Shown: in pieces, positions 12,098-25,728 of the stretch | Numbering within the stretch: position 1 is the first letter of the stretch | Layout: each line of letters starts with the position of its first letter | Source of the DNA: Aurantiacibacter suaedae | GTDB taxonomy: Bacteria; Pseudomonadota; Alphaproteobacteria; Sphingomonadales; Sphingomonadaceae | Reading direction: 5' to 3' | NCBI RefSeq assembly: GCF_005434915.1 | Contig: NZ_SKCG01000001.1 | Span: 434,001 to 498,000, forward strand | DNA length: 64,000 bases | The notes under the pieces: generated by a model | Database searches by the model: none | Told to the model about the DNA's origin: nothing | The model's input: the letters and a program-made list of their open reading frames with translations, nothing else | Translations under genes and position numbers: made by a program

Positions 12098-13888
12098 GTG
12101 GCAACAGCACGACCCGGGACGGTGACAACACCGCCTTCGACAAGCGAACAGGCCGACCTTGCGCAGCTCGCTCTCGACAGTGTGGCGAGCGTCGACTTCG
12201 CCTATCAGCCAATCGTCAGCACCAAGACTCTGGCCGTGCATGGCTTTGAAGCTCTGGCCCGCACCCAGGAAACACCGTTCGGCTCGATCATCGATCTGCT
12301 TGAAGCGATGACCCAGACCGCAGATCTTCAACGTGCCGAGAGTGTTATCCTCGACAACGCGGTTGCGAAATTCGCCCGCTACGAGGCGGCCGGCTCCACC
12401 CGGCTGTTTTGTAATCTCGACGGCCGACTTTACGAAGGCGAGTGTCTTTCGCCAGATCTGATGCGCGATCTGCTGCGCCCGCGAAGCCTTCCGCCGGGCG
12501 CGATCTGCCTCGAGATTTCCGAACGCTACCAGCTGCGCAACTGGACCAACCTGATCGACCTTTCGAAGCAGCTTTCCGCCTGCGGAATGCATACCGCGCT
12601 CGACGATTTCGGCACCGGCATGTCCGGCCTGCACCTGCTGCTGCGGGTGGAGCCGAACTATGTGAAGATCGACCAGAGTTTCATCTTCTCGATAGCCACG
12701 AACCAGCGCCAGCAGGCGGTGGTTTCGAAGCTGTGCGGGCTGGCCCATTCGCTTGGCTTTCAGACCGTGGCCGAAGGGGTCGAATGCGAGGAAGATTTCC
12801 GCGTGGCGCGCGACCTCGGCTGCGACTTTGCGCAAGGCTACCACATCGCCCGCCCGACCACAGAACTGCGCAAGCTCACCCAGAATTACACGCGCTGCGT
12901 GGCTCAGGTGACAAGCAACCAGATGGACGAGGATGTCGGCTTGCTGCTCAACAAGGCGGCGCCGATGCTCACCACCGATTCGCTGGGCAAGCTGGAAACT
13001 TTTTTCGAAGACAATCCAGACCTTCCACTCGCCCCCGCGGTCGACGAAACGGGTATGCTGGTGGGCGTCGTCTACGAGGACGACTTCTTTTCCTATCGCA
13101 GCTCGGAATTCGGGCGCGCGCTAATGGCGAACAAGGCTTCCGCGCCGCGCATCGGCTCGTTCGTGCGCAACTGCCCGATTGCCGATGCCACCGGCTCGGT
13201 CGAGCAGATCCTCAACAGCTATGTCGACACCAATTCAGCGCGCGGCATCATGCTCGCCGACGAGGGCGCCTATGTCGGCTATCTTTCCAACCACGCGCTG
13301 ATGCGCCTGGCGCTCGATCGCGCGGTATCCATCGCGCGCGATGCCAATCCGCTCACCCAGCTACCCGGCAACCGCGCCATTACCCGCAAGCTGGGCGACG
13401 TGACCAAAACCGGCCCCGCGACCTCAATCGCCTATTTCGACTTCGACCACTTCAAGGCATTCAACGACTGTTACGGATTCAGCATGGGCGACCGCGCGCT
13501 GATGATGTTCGCAGACCAGCTGAAAGACCTGGCCCGCCGAACCGACATATTCGCGGCTCATATCGGCGGCGATGATTTCTTCCTCGCTGTCGAGGCAGAG
13601 CCCAAGGAAGCGCTGCAGATCATCGAAGATATCCGCGCCAAGTTCGCTTCGGACGCCTCGTGTCTCTACAGCGCCGAAGACCGCGAACGCGGCGGCATCC
13701 GCGCGCTTGACCGCTACGGCAGCGAGCGCCTGTTTCCGATGCTCAGCGTTTCGGCATCGGTCCTGCATCTGCCGTCGGGGGCCAACCCCTGCTCGACACC
13801 GGACCTTGAGGATCGCCTGAACTGCGGGAAAAAGCAGGCGAAACGCTCGCCAGATGGCATCGCCGTGGTGGCGCTGTGCTGCTGCTGA
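12098..13888 (+). CDS. EAL-CBS-GGDEF cyclic-di-GMP turnover protein
   Basis: 596 aa, GTG start after GAGGTTAGG. The EAL domain comes first (about 25-265) with the phosphodiesterase residues present: EALAR, a metal-binding Asn in NLDGRLYEGE, LEISER, DDFGTG, VKIDQSF and AEGVE. A CBS-pair-like region follows (about 280-410; LAPAVDETGMLVGVVYEDD and GIMLADEGAYVGYLSNHAL). The GGDEF domain is C-terminal (about 420-590), with YFDFDHFKAFNDCYGFSMGD and GGDDF in place of GGDEF. Both domains look potentially active. No membrane segment. The CBS pair may sense an adenine nucleotide. The protein ends in CCC. Confidence 0.9.
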   Translation: MATARPGTVTTPPSTSEQADLAQLALDSVASVDFAYQPIVSTKTLAVHGFEALARTQETPFGSIIDLLEAMTQTADLQRAESVILDNAVAKFARYEAAGSTRLFCNLDGRLYEGECLSPDLMRDLLRPRSLPPGAICLEISERYQLRNWTNLIDLSKQLSACGMHTALDDFGTGMSGLHLLLRVEPNYVKIDQSFIFSIATNQRQQAVVSKLCGLAHSLGFQTVAEGVECEEDFRVARDLGCDFAQGYHIARPTTELRKLTQNYTRCVAQVTSNQMDEDVGLLLNKAAPMLTTDSLGKLETFFEDNPDLPLAPAVDETGMLVGVVYEDDFFSYRSSEFGRALMANKASAPRIGSFVRNCPIADATGSVEQILNSYVDTNSARGIMLADEGAYVGYLSNHALMRLALDRAVSIARDANPLTQLPGNRAITRKLGDVTKTGPATSIAYFDFDHFKAFNDCYGFSMGDRALMMFADQLKDLARRTDIFAAHIGGDDFFLAVEAEPKEALQIIEDIRAKFASDASCLYSAEDRERGGIRALDRYGSERLFPMLSVSASVLHLPSGANPCSTPDLEDRLNCGKKQAKRSPDGIAVVALCCC

Positions 13889-13962
13889 ACGCAGCTTAGC
13901 CGAGATCACCGGAGCGGGTGAGGCGGCTTGCGCAAGCCTACCGCCCCCTATCCCTGAATACC

Positions 13963-15990
<2,028 letters not shown>

Positions 15991-15999
15991 AATAGTGCT

Positions 16000-17898
16000 T
16001 TATTCCGTTTCGCTCGCGCCTTCCGATGGTTCGGCACCGTCGGGCGTTGGTGTTTCTACCGCGTAAGCTGCGGCCCGTTTTCTGGCCATCTGCCCGATAC
16101 GCTCCTCAATTTCCAGCTTTCGTTTACGGAGCAGCTGCTGCTCGGCAAACGCGCCTTCGGGATCGGCATCGAATCGGGCGGTAGCCGCCTTTATTGCAGC
16201 CTCAAGCGCTGGCCTTTCGACCAGCAGCGAAACCGCCTCGGCCAGGTCCTCGCGCACTTCGACCGGATCTTGTCCTTCACCGAGGAAGGAGAAACGGGTG
16301 TTATCCGGTGGCGGCGGAACGCTGTCTGCATCGAATATGGGCAAATTCTCGAAGGCTTCAAGGCTTTCCGCACTATCGACCAGATGATCGACCAATGGCG
16401 CGACCTGCGGCAAGGCTCTGGCCAGCTCGAACAGGCTGTCGGCATGAGGGGCGATCAGCTCAGGATGGCGCAGGAATCCATGCAGCACCGCACGGGTGAG
16501 AACATCGCGCGAGGCGCCCTCGGCAGCTTTGCGCAGATTGGCCGCATGTTGCGGGTCCATACGCGCGGGAGCTGCGGGACGCTGACCGGGCCGGCCTTGC
16601 CATGCGGTGCGATTGCCGGACCTTGCCTCACGCGGCGGAAAGGCGAAAGCTCCATACCGATCGAGCAGTTCACGGCGATAGAGCGCGCGGATGTCGGTAT
16701 CGGCGATGCTATCGACATGCGCCAGCAGCCGCGCCTTCAGGCCCGCCTTTTCTTCTGGCGAGGCGAGGGGGGCCGCGGCGCTCTCGTGGCTCCAGATCAG
16801 GTCGATCATCGAGCGCGGCGCTTCGAGCAGCTTGCCCATCGCCGCCTTGCCGCGCTGGCGGATGAGATCGTCGGGATCGAGCCCCTCGGGCAGCGTGACG
16901 ATCTGCAAGGTATGCCCCGGACGCAGCAGGGGCAGGGCACGCACCACTGCCTTCATCGCCGCGCGCTGCCCCGCCGCATCGCCATCGAAGCACAACACCG
17001 GCTTTTCACATGCCCGCCACATCAGTTCGATTTGTTGTTCGGTGAGCGCGGTGCCCATCGGCGCGACCGCCTCGGCAAAACCTGCCGCCGCGAGCGCGAT
17101 CACGTCCATATAGCCTTCGACCGCGATCAGCCGCCCGCTCTTGCGCGCGGCAGGGGCGGCGCGGTGGAGGTTGTAAAGCGTGCGGCTCTTGTCGAACAGC
17201 GGGGTGTCGGGGCTGTTGAGATACTTGGGCGCGCCTTCGCGCTTTTCGAGGATACGTCCACCGAACGCGATCACCCGCCCGCGCGCATCCTGAATGGGCA
17301 GCATCAGACGGTCGCGGAAGCGGTCGTAAGGCTCCTTGTCGTCGACCGCGATGCGCAGGCCCGCCTCGATCAGCATCGGCTCTTCGAAGTTGCCAAGCGC
17401 CTGCTTAAGTGACTGCCGCTCATCGGGGGCATAGCCGAAGCCGAACTCGTTGCAGATGGCCTGCGAGAAGCCGCGCGAGGAGAGGTAGTCGCGTGCCTTG
17501 CCCCCTACCGGCTGGCGAAGATTCGCCATAAGCCACTGCTGCGCAGCCTGCATCACATCGTGTAGCGAGGCGCGCTCCTCTGCCCGGCGCGCGGCGCGCG
17601 GATCGGGGGCGGGGACGTCCATTGAGGCAGCGGCGGCGAGCTCCTTCACCGCGTCCATGAATTCCAGCCCGTGCTGCTGCATCATCCAGTCGATCGCGCT
17701 GCCGTGAGCCTGGCAGCCGAAGCAGTGGTAAAAGCCCTTGGCGTCGTTGACGTAGAAGCTGGGCGTCTTCTCTTGATGGAACGGGCAGCAAGCCTTCCAC
17801 TCGTTGCCCGCGCGCGTGAGCTTGGTGGTGCGCATGATCAGCGCGGACAGCGTGGTCCGCGTCTTGAGTTCATCCAGCCATTGCGGGGAAAGCGCCAT
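16000..17898 (-). CDS. dnaG: DNA primase
   Basis: 632 aa. Synthesises RNA primers at the replication fork. The N-terminal zinc-binding domain has ligands at about C38, H41, C59 and C62 (CCPFHQEKTPSF ... HCFGC). The TOPRIM catalytic core contains LIAVEGYMDVIAL and LCFDGDAAGQRAA. The C-terminal helicase-binding region (about 440-620) is less conserved. It is followed 9 bp later by rpoD. The stop codon and rpoD start are too close for a separate promoter, although an internal promoter in dnaG is common. Confidence 0.98.
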   Translation of the reverse strand: MALSPQWLDELKTRTTLSALIMRTTKLTRAGNEWKACCPFHQEKTPSFYVNDAKGFYHCFGCQAHGSAIDWMMQQHGLEFMDAVKELAAAASMDVPAPDPRAARRAEERASLHDVMQAAQQWLMANLRQPVGGKARDYLSSRGFSQAICNEFGFGYAPDERQSLKQALGNFEEPMLIEAGLRIAVDDKEPYDRFRDRLMLPIQDARGRVIAFGGRILEKREGAPKYLNSPDTPLFDKSRTLYNLHRAAPAARKSGRLIAVEGYMDVIALAAAGFAEAVAPMGTALTEQQIELMWRACEKPVLCFDGDAAGQRAAMKAVVRALPLLRPGHTLQIVTLPEGLDPDDLIRQRGKAAMGKLLEAPRSMIDLIWSHESAAAPLASPEEKAGLKARLLAHVDSIADTDIRALYRRELLDRYGAFAFPPREARSGNRTAWQGRPGQRPAAPARMDPQHAANLRKAAEGASRDVLTRAVLHGFLRHPELIAPHADSLFELARALPQVAPLVDHLVDSAESLEAFENLPIFDADSVPPPPDNTRFSFLGEGQDPVEVREDLAEAVSLLVERPALEAAIKAATARFDADPEGAFAEQQLLRKRKLEIEERIGQMARKRAAAYAVETPTPDGAEPSEGASETE

Positions 17899-17955
17899 GC
17901 CCGACCCATGCGCGCAGGTCGCTCGCCATTCAAGTCCGCGGGGACACCTTAACGC

Positions 17956-18696
17956 TCAATTCGGGAGGGAAGGGCAGGCATTACCCGCCGCAGCATCGAC
18001 GCCGGGATAAGGGCCGGAGCCTTGCGCCGCGACATCGTTGGCGAAAATTTCATAGGCCTCGGCAGGGCCAGCGGGCGGGACAGTGCTCTGCCAATAGAAG
18101 GTGATCGGTTCGGCCTGTTCCCACTGGTCGCCGCCGTCGCCGGCATAGACGGTCCAGGCCAGCGCCTCGCCTTCGCAAGAAATCACCACCTTGCCGGTCT
18201 CGCCAATCGCCGCCAGCGCCTCGGGCTTGGCATAGCCGACACCGCCGGTGAAGCCGTGCGCAGGGCGGGTCAGCCGAAACAGATCGGCGCTTTCGACATC
18301 GGAGCTGTCGTTGCCCGTGCCGCTGCCGGTGTCGGGATCGTTATCTTCACCCGGATAGACCACGTGAACATAGGTGAAGACCGTGCCCTCGGGCACCGTC
18401 GCGGGATCGCAGGAGGTGAACCCGGCCGGGCAGGCGACATAGGAGGTCATATCGGCGAAGGCGCCGGCTTCATTCGTCATCCGGGTCGTAACATCCTCGC
18501 CCTCAGGGCCGATCACCTTCGCGCCCAGCGCAAGGTCAAGAAAATCGCCCGCCGGCAATGCTTCGCGCGCTGCTTCCAGCTCGCCGTCCGATTCGACCTC
18601 ATCGAGATCGGGCGGAGCGACATCGGGCTGACCATCGCCGCAGGCCGCAACTAGCGCGAGGCAGGCGAGGGGGACGGTCGAAAAAGTATGGCGCAT
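17956..18696 (-). CDS. Predicted lipoprotein of unknown function
   Basis: 246 aa from ATG 18696, preceded by AGGAGCGATCCCGCG. The N-terminus MRHTFSTVPLACLALVAACG carries a lipobox (LVAAC), so Cys19 should be lipidated and the protein anchored to the envelope. The mature part is acidic, with a likely flexible Asp-rich stretch (GEDNDPDTGSGTGNDSSD, about 130-150) and several cysteines that could form disulfides. I do not recognise a domain. It lies between the GatB/YqeY gene and dnaG on the same strand, but gaps of over 50 bp on both sides make cotranscription uncertain. Confidence 0.75.
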   Translation of the reverse strand: MRHTFSTVPLACLALVAACGDGQPDVAPPDLDEVESDGELEAAREALPAGDFLDLALGAKVIGPEGEDVTTRMTNEAGAFADMTSYVACPAGFTSCDPATVPEGTVFTYVHVVYPGEDNDPDTGSGTGNDSSDVESADLFRLTRPAHGFTGGVGYAKPEALAAIGETGKVVISCEGEALAWTVYAGDGGDQWEQAEPITFYWQSTVPPAGPAEAYEIFANDVAAQGSGPYPGVDAAAGNACPSLPN

Positions 18697-18814
18697 CGCG
18701 GGATCGCTCCTGAACACCGGCGCGAAAAGCACGCCAAAACGTGCTTCGACAGCGCGCAAGACGCTCAGGAGTTCCCTTCTTTTCAGCCAGTTATGGTTAA
18801 GCCTCGGGCAACCT

Positions 18815-19267
18815 TCAGCTGAGCGATGCCTTCACCCATCCACTCGCCTTGGCCATATCGAGCTGCGTGCCGTGGCGCGCCTTCAGTTCGGCCATGACCT
18901 TGCCCATGTCCTTCATGCCCTCGGCACCGATCTCGGTTTTGATCGATTCGATAGCGGCCATGGTTTCGGCCTCGCTCATCTGCTGGGGGAGGAATTCCTC
19001 GATCACCGCAAGCTCGGCCTGCTCCTGTTCGGCCAGTTCGGTGCGGCCGCCATCCTGATACATCTGGATCGATTCGCGGCGCTGCTTGGCCATCTTCTGC
19101 AGCACGTCGATCACCATGGCATCGTCGTCGGCAGGCGCCTCGGACGTGCGAAGTTCGATGTCGCGGTCCTTGATTTTGGCGGCAATCAGGCGAAGCGCAG
19201 CGGTCCGCTCCTTGTCTTTCGCCTTCATCGCGGCGACGGTTTCGGTCTTGATCGTATCCCTGAGCAT
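18815..19267 (-). CDS. GatB/YqeY domain protein
   Basis: 150 aa from ATG 19267, with AGGAA just upstream. The sequence MLRDTIKTETVAAMKAKDKERTAALRLI, KMAKQRRESIQMYQDGGR and the C-terminal KVMAELKARHGTQLDMAKASGWVKASLS is the YqeY family. It resembles the tRNA-binding tail of the GatB subunit of Asp/Glu-tRNA amidotransferase. The stand-alone protein's role is not established; binding of tRNA or aminoacyl-tRNA is a reasonable inference. It is divergent from carA across 145 bp and lies upstream of dnaG-rpoD, its usual alphaproteobacterial neighbourhood. Confidence 0.9.
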   Translation of the reverse strand: MLRDTIKTETVAAMKAKDKERTAALRLIAAKIKDRDIELRTSEAPADDDAMVIDVLQKMAKQRRESIQMYQDGGRTELAEQEQAELAVIEEFLPQQMSEAETMAAIESIKTEIGAEGMKDMGKVMAELKARHGTQLDMAKASGWVKASLS

Positions 19268-19412
19268 GATGTCGTTCCTGTGGACTGTTCGCGGCCTAGG
19301 TAGCGCTGCTGGCCGCAAATCCAAGTCTTGCGCTTGACGCGGGGCCACCTTGTCCCTAGCGGCTCAGGCTTAGCGACATCGCCGGTATCAACCTTTCTAC
19401 GGGAGCCCATTC

Positions 19413-20591
19413 ATGGCCTTTTCCGCCTCTTCGCCTGCGCCACACGGAGCCACGGGCGTCCTCGTTCTGGCGGATGGAACGATCATCTGGGGCAAGGGCT
19501 TCGGCGCCATCGGCGATGCGGTGGGCGAAGTCTGCTTCAACACCGCGATGACCGGCTATCAGGAGGTGATGACCGATCCCTCCTATGCGGCGCAGATCGT
19601 CACGTTCACTTTCCCCCATATCGGCAACGTCGGCACCAACGGCGAGGATGTGGAAAGCGCCGTCGAAGGCGCGGTGGGCTGCGTGGTGCGCGAGGAAGTC
19701 ACGTTGCAGAGCAACTTCCGCTCCGAGGTCGAGTTCGTCGAGTGGATGAAGGCCAAGGGCAAGATCGGCCTCTCGGGCGTCGACACCCGCGCGCTGACCC
19801 GCCGCATTCGCATGAGCGGCGCGCCCAACGCGGTGATCGCGCACAACCCTGAGGGCAAGTTCGATGTCGATGCGCTGCTCGGCAAGGCGCAGAGCTGGCC
19901 GGGGCTTGAGGGCATGGACCTCGCCATCGGCGTTTCGCGGCGCGATCAGGAAAGCTGGACCGGTTCTTACTGGCAGCTCGGCCATGGCTACGGTGAAGGC
20001 GAGGGCGATAGCCGCCCGCACGTGGTCGCCATCGACTATGGCGCGAAGGACAACATCTTCCGCAACCTCGTGCGCGCTGGCGCCAAGGTTACGGTGGTTC
20101 CGGCGCAGACCTCTTACGACGAAATCGTGGCGCTCAAGCCTGCGGGCGTGTTCCTCTCCAACGGCCCCGGCGACCCGGCCGCGACCGGAGAATATGCGGT
20201 GCCGGTGATCAAGGCGCTGCTCGATGCGGACATGCCGCTGTTCGGGATCTGCCTCGGCCACCAGATGCTGGCCCTGGCGGCGGGCGCAAAGACGATGAAG
20301 ATGCACCAGGGCCACCGCGGCGCGAACCACCCGGTGCAGCGCGTGGGCGAGGGCTGGGGCGAGACTTCGGGTCTGGTCGAGATCACCTCCATGAACCACG
20401 GTTTTGCGGTGGATGGCGATACTTTGCCTGCGGGCGTGGAGCAGACGCACGTGTCGCTGTTCGACGGTTCGAACTGCGGCATCGCGATTGCGGGCAAGAA
20501 GGCGTTCGGCGTGCAGTATCACCCCGAGGCCTCGCCGGGGCCGCAGGACTCGTTTTATCTGTTCGAGAAGTTCGTGGGGATGTTGGGGTGA
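19413..20591 (+). CDS. carA: Carbamoyl-phosphate synthase small subunit
   Basis: 392 aa. The glutaminase subunit releases ammonia from glutamine and channels it to CarB for carbamoyl phosphate synthesis (arginine and pyrimidines). The CarA-specific N-terminal domain begins ATGVLVLADGTIIWGKGFGA. The class I amidotransferase domain has the nucleophile in GICLGHQMLALAAGA and the His/Glu of GVQYHPEASPGPQDS. In most relatives carB follows closely; here about 1.2 kb separates them, made up of a repeat-DUF559 cassette and a small secreted-type protein. Confidence 0.97.
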   Translation: MAFSASSPAPHGATGVLVLADGTIIWGKGFGAIGDAVGEVCFNTAMTGYQEVMTDPSYAAQIVTFTFPHIGNVGTNGEDVESAVEGAVGCVVREEVTLQSNFRSEVEFVEWMKAKGKIGLSGVDTRALTRRIRMSGAPNAVIAHNPEGKFDVDALLGKAQSWPGLEGMDLAIGVSRRDQESWTGSYWQLGHGYGEGEGDSRPHVVAIDYGAKDNIFRNLVRAGAKVTVVPAQTSYDEIVALKPAGVFLSNGPGDPAATGEYAVPVIKALLDADMPLFGICLGHQMLALAAGAKTMKMHQGHRGANHPVQRVGEGWGETSGLVEITSMNHGFAVDGDTLPAGVEQTHVSLFDGSNCGIAIAGKKAFGVQYHPEASPGPQDSFYLFEKFVGMLG

Positions 20592-20612
20592 GCGATCACC
20601 TGACTTCCACCC

Positions 20613-20655
20613 ATAACTCCCTTCCCCTTGGGGAAGGGTTGGGGATGGGGGTTAT
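20613..20655 (+). repeat. G-rich hairpin repeat, copy 1 (direct)
   Basis: Perfect stem CCCTTCCCC-TT-GGGGAAGGG (20619-20638) followed by the tail TTGGGGATGGGG, with an outer ATAAC/GTTAT inverted pair. Four G-runs in succession could also form a G-quadruplex. The hairpin lies 27 bp after the carA stop. Related copies occur at 20695, 21084 and 21151. Confidence 0.85.
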
Positions 20656-20694
20656 ACTTTGATATTGCAGCGCCACAATTCCGAATTCGGAGAA

Positions 20695-20729
20695 CCATCC
20701 CCCAACCCCTTCCCTTCAGCGAAGGGGAG
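20695..20729 (-). repeat. G-rich hairpin repeat, copy 2 (inverted)
   Basis: Opposite orientation to copy 1: tail CCATCCCCCAACCCC, then stem CTTCCCTTCAGCGAAGGGGAG. It contains the stop codon (TGA, read on the minus strand at 20716-20718) and the last codons of the DUF559 gene. Confidence 0.85.
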
Positions 20730-21075
20730 CTTGGTTGCGCGCCAGGGCAATCTCGTCCGCGATCACTTGCAGCACCCCCTCGGTGTTGACGAGAATCTCG
20801 TGATTCCAGAAGCGCAGTACACGGTAGCCATGCGCCTCGATGACGCGAGTGCGTCCTGCATCGGCGCTGGTGCTGTGCTGCGCGCCGTCGCACTCGACGG
20901 CGATGCGCAGCGAGCGGCAGGCGAAGTCGGCGATGAAGTCGCCGATCGACAACTGACGGGTGAATTTCGCGCCGCAGAGCTGGCTGGCGCGCAGGCGCGA
21001 CCACAGGCGCTGCTCGGCTTCGGTCGGGTTGTTGCGAAGGTCGCGCGCAAGGCTGGTCAGACGCTTCTTAGCCAC
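20716..21075 (-). CDS. DUF559 (Vsr-like) endonuclease-domain protein
   Basis: 119 aa from GTG 21075; a TTG at 21108 lies inside a repeat and is less likely. The family pattern is clear: LRNNPTEAEQRLWSRLR, GAKFTRQLSIGDFIADFACR, then IAVECDGAQH and GYRVLRFWNHEIL. The Asp of DFIADF and the Glu-x-Asp of VECDG match the PD-(D/E)XK catalytic core of DUF559, related to very-short-patch-repair endonucleases. Activity and target are unknown. The gene is antisense to its neighbours carA and carB and is bracketed by hairpin repeats overlapping its 3' end and abutting its 5' end, which suggests a mobile or recently acquired cassette. Confidence 0.85.
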   Translation of the reverse strand: MAKKRLTSLARDLRNNPTEAEQRLWSRLRASQLCGAKFTRQLSIGDFIADFACRSLRIAVECDGAQHSTSADAGRTRVIEAHGYRVLRFWNHEILVNTEGVLQVIADEIALARNQAPLR

Positions 21076-21083
21076 CTTGGCAC

Positions 21084-21120
21084 ACCCATCCCCAACCCCT
21101 TCCCTCAAGGGAAGGGGCTT
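21084..21120 (-). repeat. G-rich hairpin repeat, copy 3 (inverted)
   Basis: Tail CCCATCCCCAACC followed by the stem CCCCTTCCCTCAAGGGAAGGGG (22 positions, perfect apart from the CA/TC turn). It lies directly upstream of the DUF559 GTG start, so transcription of that gene would begin in or before the repeat. Confidence 0.85.
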
Positions 21121-21150
21121 AAGCTATCGGCAAACTCCTCGCCAAGCAAA

Positions 21151-21186
21151 CTCCCCTCCCCGTGGGGAGGGGTTGGGGGTGGGGGT
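21151..21186 (+). repeat. G-rich hairpin repeat, copy 4 (direct)
   Basis: Stem CTCCCCTCCCCGTGGGGAGGGG with tail TTGGGGGTGGGGG. It runs directly into the hydrophobic part of a signal-peptide coding sequence at 21187, and no start codon remains between them. Confidence 0.85.
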
Positions 21187-21791
21187 ACGGCGCTCGCCGC
21201 ACTAACACTCATCACCACCCCCGCCGCCGCCCAAGACATCGCCCCGCAGGCCATCACCCTCATCGAAGGCGTGCTCTTCACAGGCGAGGGCGGGGTGGAA
21301 CTGCTCTCGGCCGATGACGGCAACAGGTCGGTCGTCAGGTTCTGGCGCCCACTCCAGTTCACCAAGAACGAGCAGGCCATCGGCGGGCGCATGGAGTGCC
21401 GCGCCGCAGCCGAGCGCGCGCCGATGCGCGCCACCTGGGACGACCACGCCGGCATCTACCAAGCCGAAAACAAGCAGGGCTCTCTCGGAGATTTCACCGA
21501 GATCGACACCCGCTACAACGGAGACGGCACCATCAGCCGCTTCGATGTGCTCGGCCGTCGCCGCGATCCGCTGCGCTATGAAGTGCGCAGCTATATCGCC
21601 GTGCGCACCGGGACCGAACTCGTGAATATTCGCGAAACTTGCCAGTTTCTCCGCGACGGGCAGGTCGCCCGCCAGAACTTCTTTCAATATGTGGATCGCC
21701 ACACCAGCTTCGTGCTCGCACTTGCGCCGCCTGCTGAGGCCGATCCCGCCGCCGCCCCTTCGCTCGACAGCCTAACGGAAATCCTCTCCTG

Positions 21792-21792
<1 letters not shown>
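21187..21792 (+). CDS. Secreted-type protein between carA and carB, 5' end apparently lost
   Basis: The open frame reads [21 protein letters not shown], clearly the hydrophobic core and cleavage site of a signal peptide, then about 180 residues of unrecognised mature protein ([36 protein letters not shown]). There is no in-frame ATG, GTG or TTG between copy 4 of the repeat and the cleavage site. The first canonical start is GTG 21271, which would give a leaderless cytoplasmic protein. The simplest reading is that the repeat replaced the start codon and basic n-region. Use of a rare start such as ACG 21187 cannot be excluded. The stop overlaps the carB ATG (TGATG), so translation here could affect carB. 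Confidence 0.55.
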
Positions 21793-25118
<3,326 letters not shown>

Positions 25119-25217
25119 ACAAATTTAAGCTCTCCCCAACAAGGCAGGTTCTCTGTTCCGTCATCCGGACGGAGGGAGCCGCTTTGACGGGCGAGGGCGG
25201 ACTGGACAGGGAATACG

Positions 25218-25685
25218 ATGGAAAAGGTGCCGATGCTGGCGGAAGGCTACGAAAAGCTGACCGCAGATTTGAAGGCTTTGCGGGATGAGCGTCCGCGTAT
25301 TGTCGATGCGATCGAGGAAGCCCGCGCCCACGGCGATCTGTCGGAAAACGCCGAATACCATGCCGCGAAAGAGCGGCAGGGGCAGGTCGAAGCGCAAATT
25401 TCAGATATCGAGGACAAGGTCAGCCGCGCCCAGATCATCGACCCGACCACGCTTTCGGGCGACCGGGTGGTGTTCGGCGCGACCGTCACCGTGCTCGACG
25501 AGGACGACAAGGCCTCGACCTACCAGATCGTCGGCATGGCGGAGAGCGATGCCAAGCAGGGCCGCATCTCTTACGAAAGCCCGCTGGCCCGGGCGCTGAT
25601 CGGCAAATCGAAGGGCGACGAGGTCGAAGTGACCGTGCCCTCGGGCGAAAAGTTCTATCTGATCGAGAAGATCGAATTCATCTGA
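25218..25685 (+). CDS. greA: Transcription elongation factor GreA
   Basis: 155 aa. GreA rescues backtracked RNA polymerase by stimulating transcript cleavage. The N-terminal coiled-coil hairpin carries the acidic tip in [20 protein letters not shown]. The C-terminal FKBP-like domain ends [35 protein letters not shown]. Normal length. It follows carB by 99 bp and is closed by a strong terminator. Confidence 0.97.
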   Translation: MEKVPMLAEGYEKLTADLKALRDERPRIVDAIEEARAHGDLSENAEYHAAKERQGQVEAQISDIEDKVSRAQIIDPTTLSGDRVVFGATVTVLDEDDKASTYQIVGMAESDAKQGRISYESPLARALIGKSKGDEVEVTVPSGEKFYLIEKIEFI

Positions 25686-25690
25686 TACCA

Positions 25691-25720
25691 AAAAGGCCCG
25701 GACGCTGATCCGGGCCTTTT
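25691..25720. terminator. Strong terminator between greA and DUF4170 gene
   Basis: A perfect 12-bp stem (AAAAGGCCCGGA / TCCGGGCCTTTT) with a 6-nt loop lies 5 bp after the greA stop. The A and T ends make it work in both directions for the convergent gene pair. Confidence 0.92.
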
Positions 25721-25728
25721 CGTTTGGG

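Noticed and set aside
13920-13940. Hairpin GGCTTGCGCAAGCC between the EAL-GGDEF gene and rpoD as a terminator
   Set aside because: A clean 6-bp stem but no T-tract on either strand; too weak to call.
20659-21186. Open frame that would extend the secreted-type gene upstream through the antisense of the DUF559 gene
   Set aside because: The extension only translates the repeats and the reverse of the nuclease gene, and would place the signal-peptide core in the middle of a protein; it is chance readthrough.
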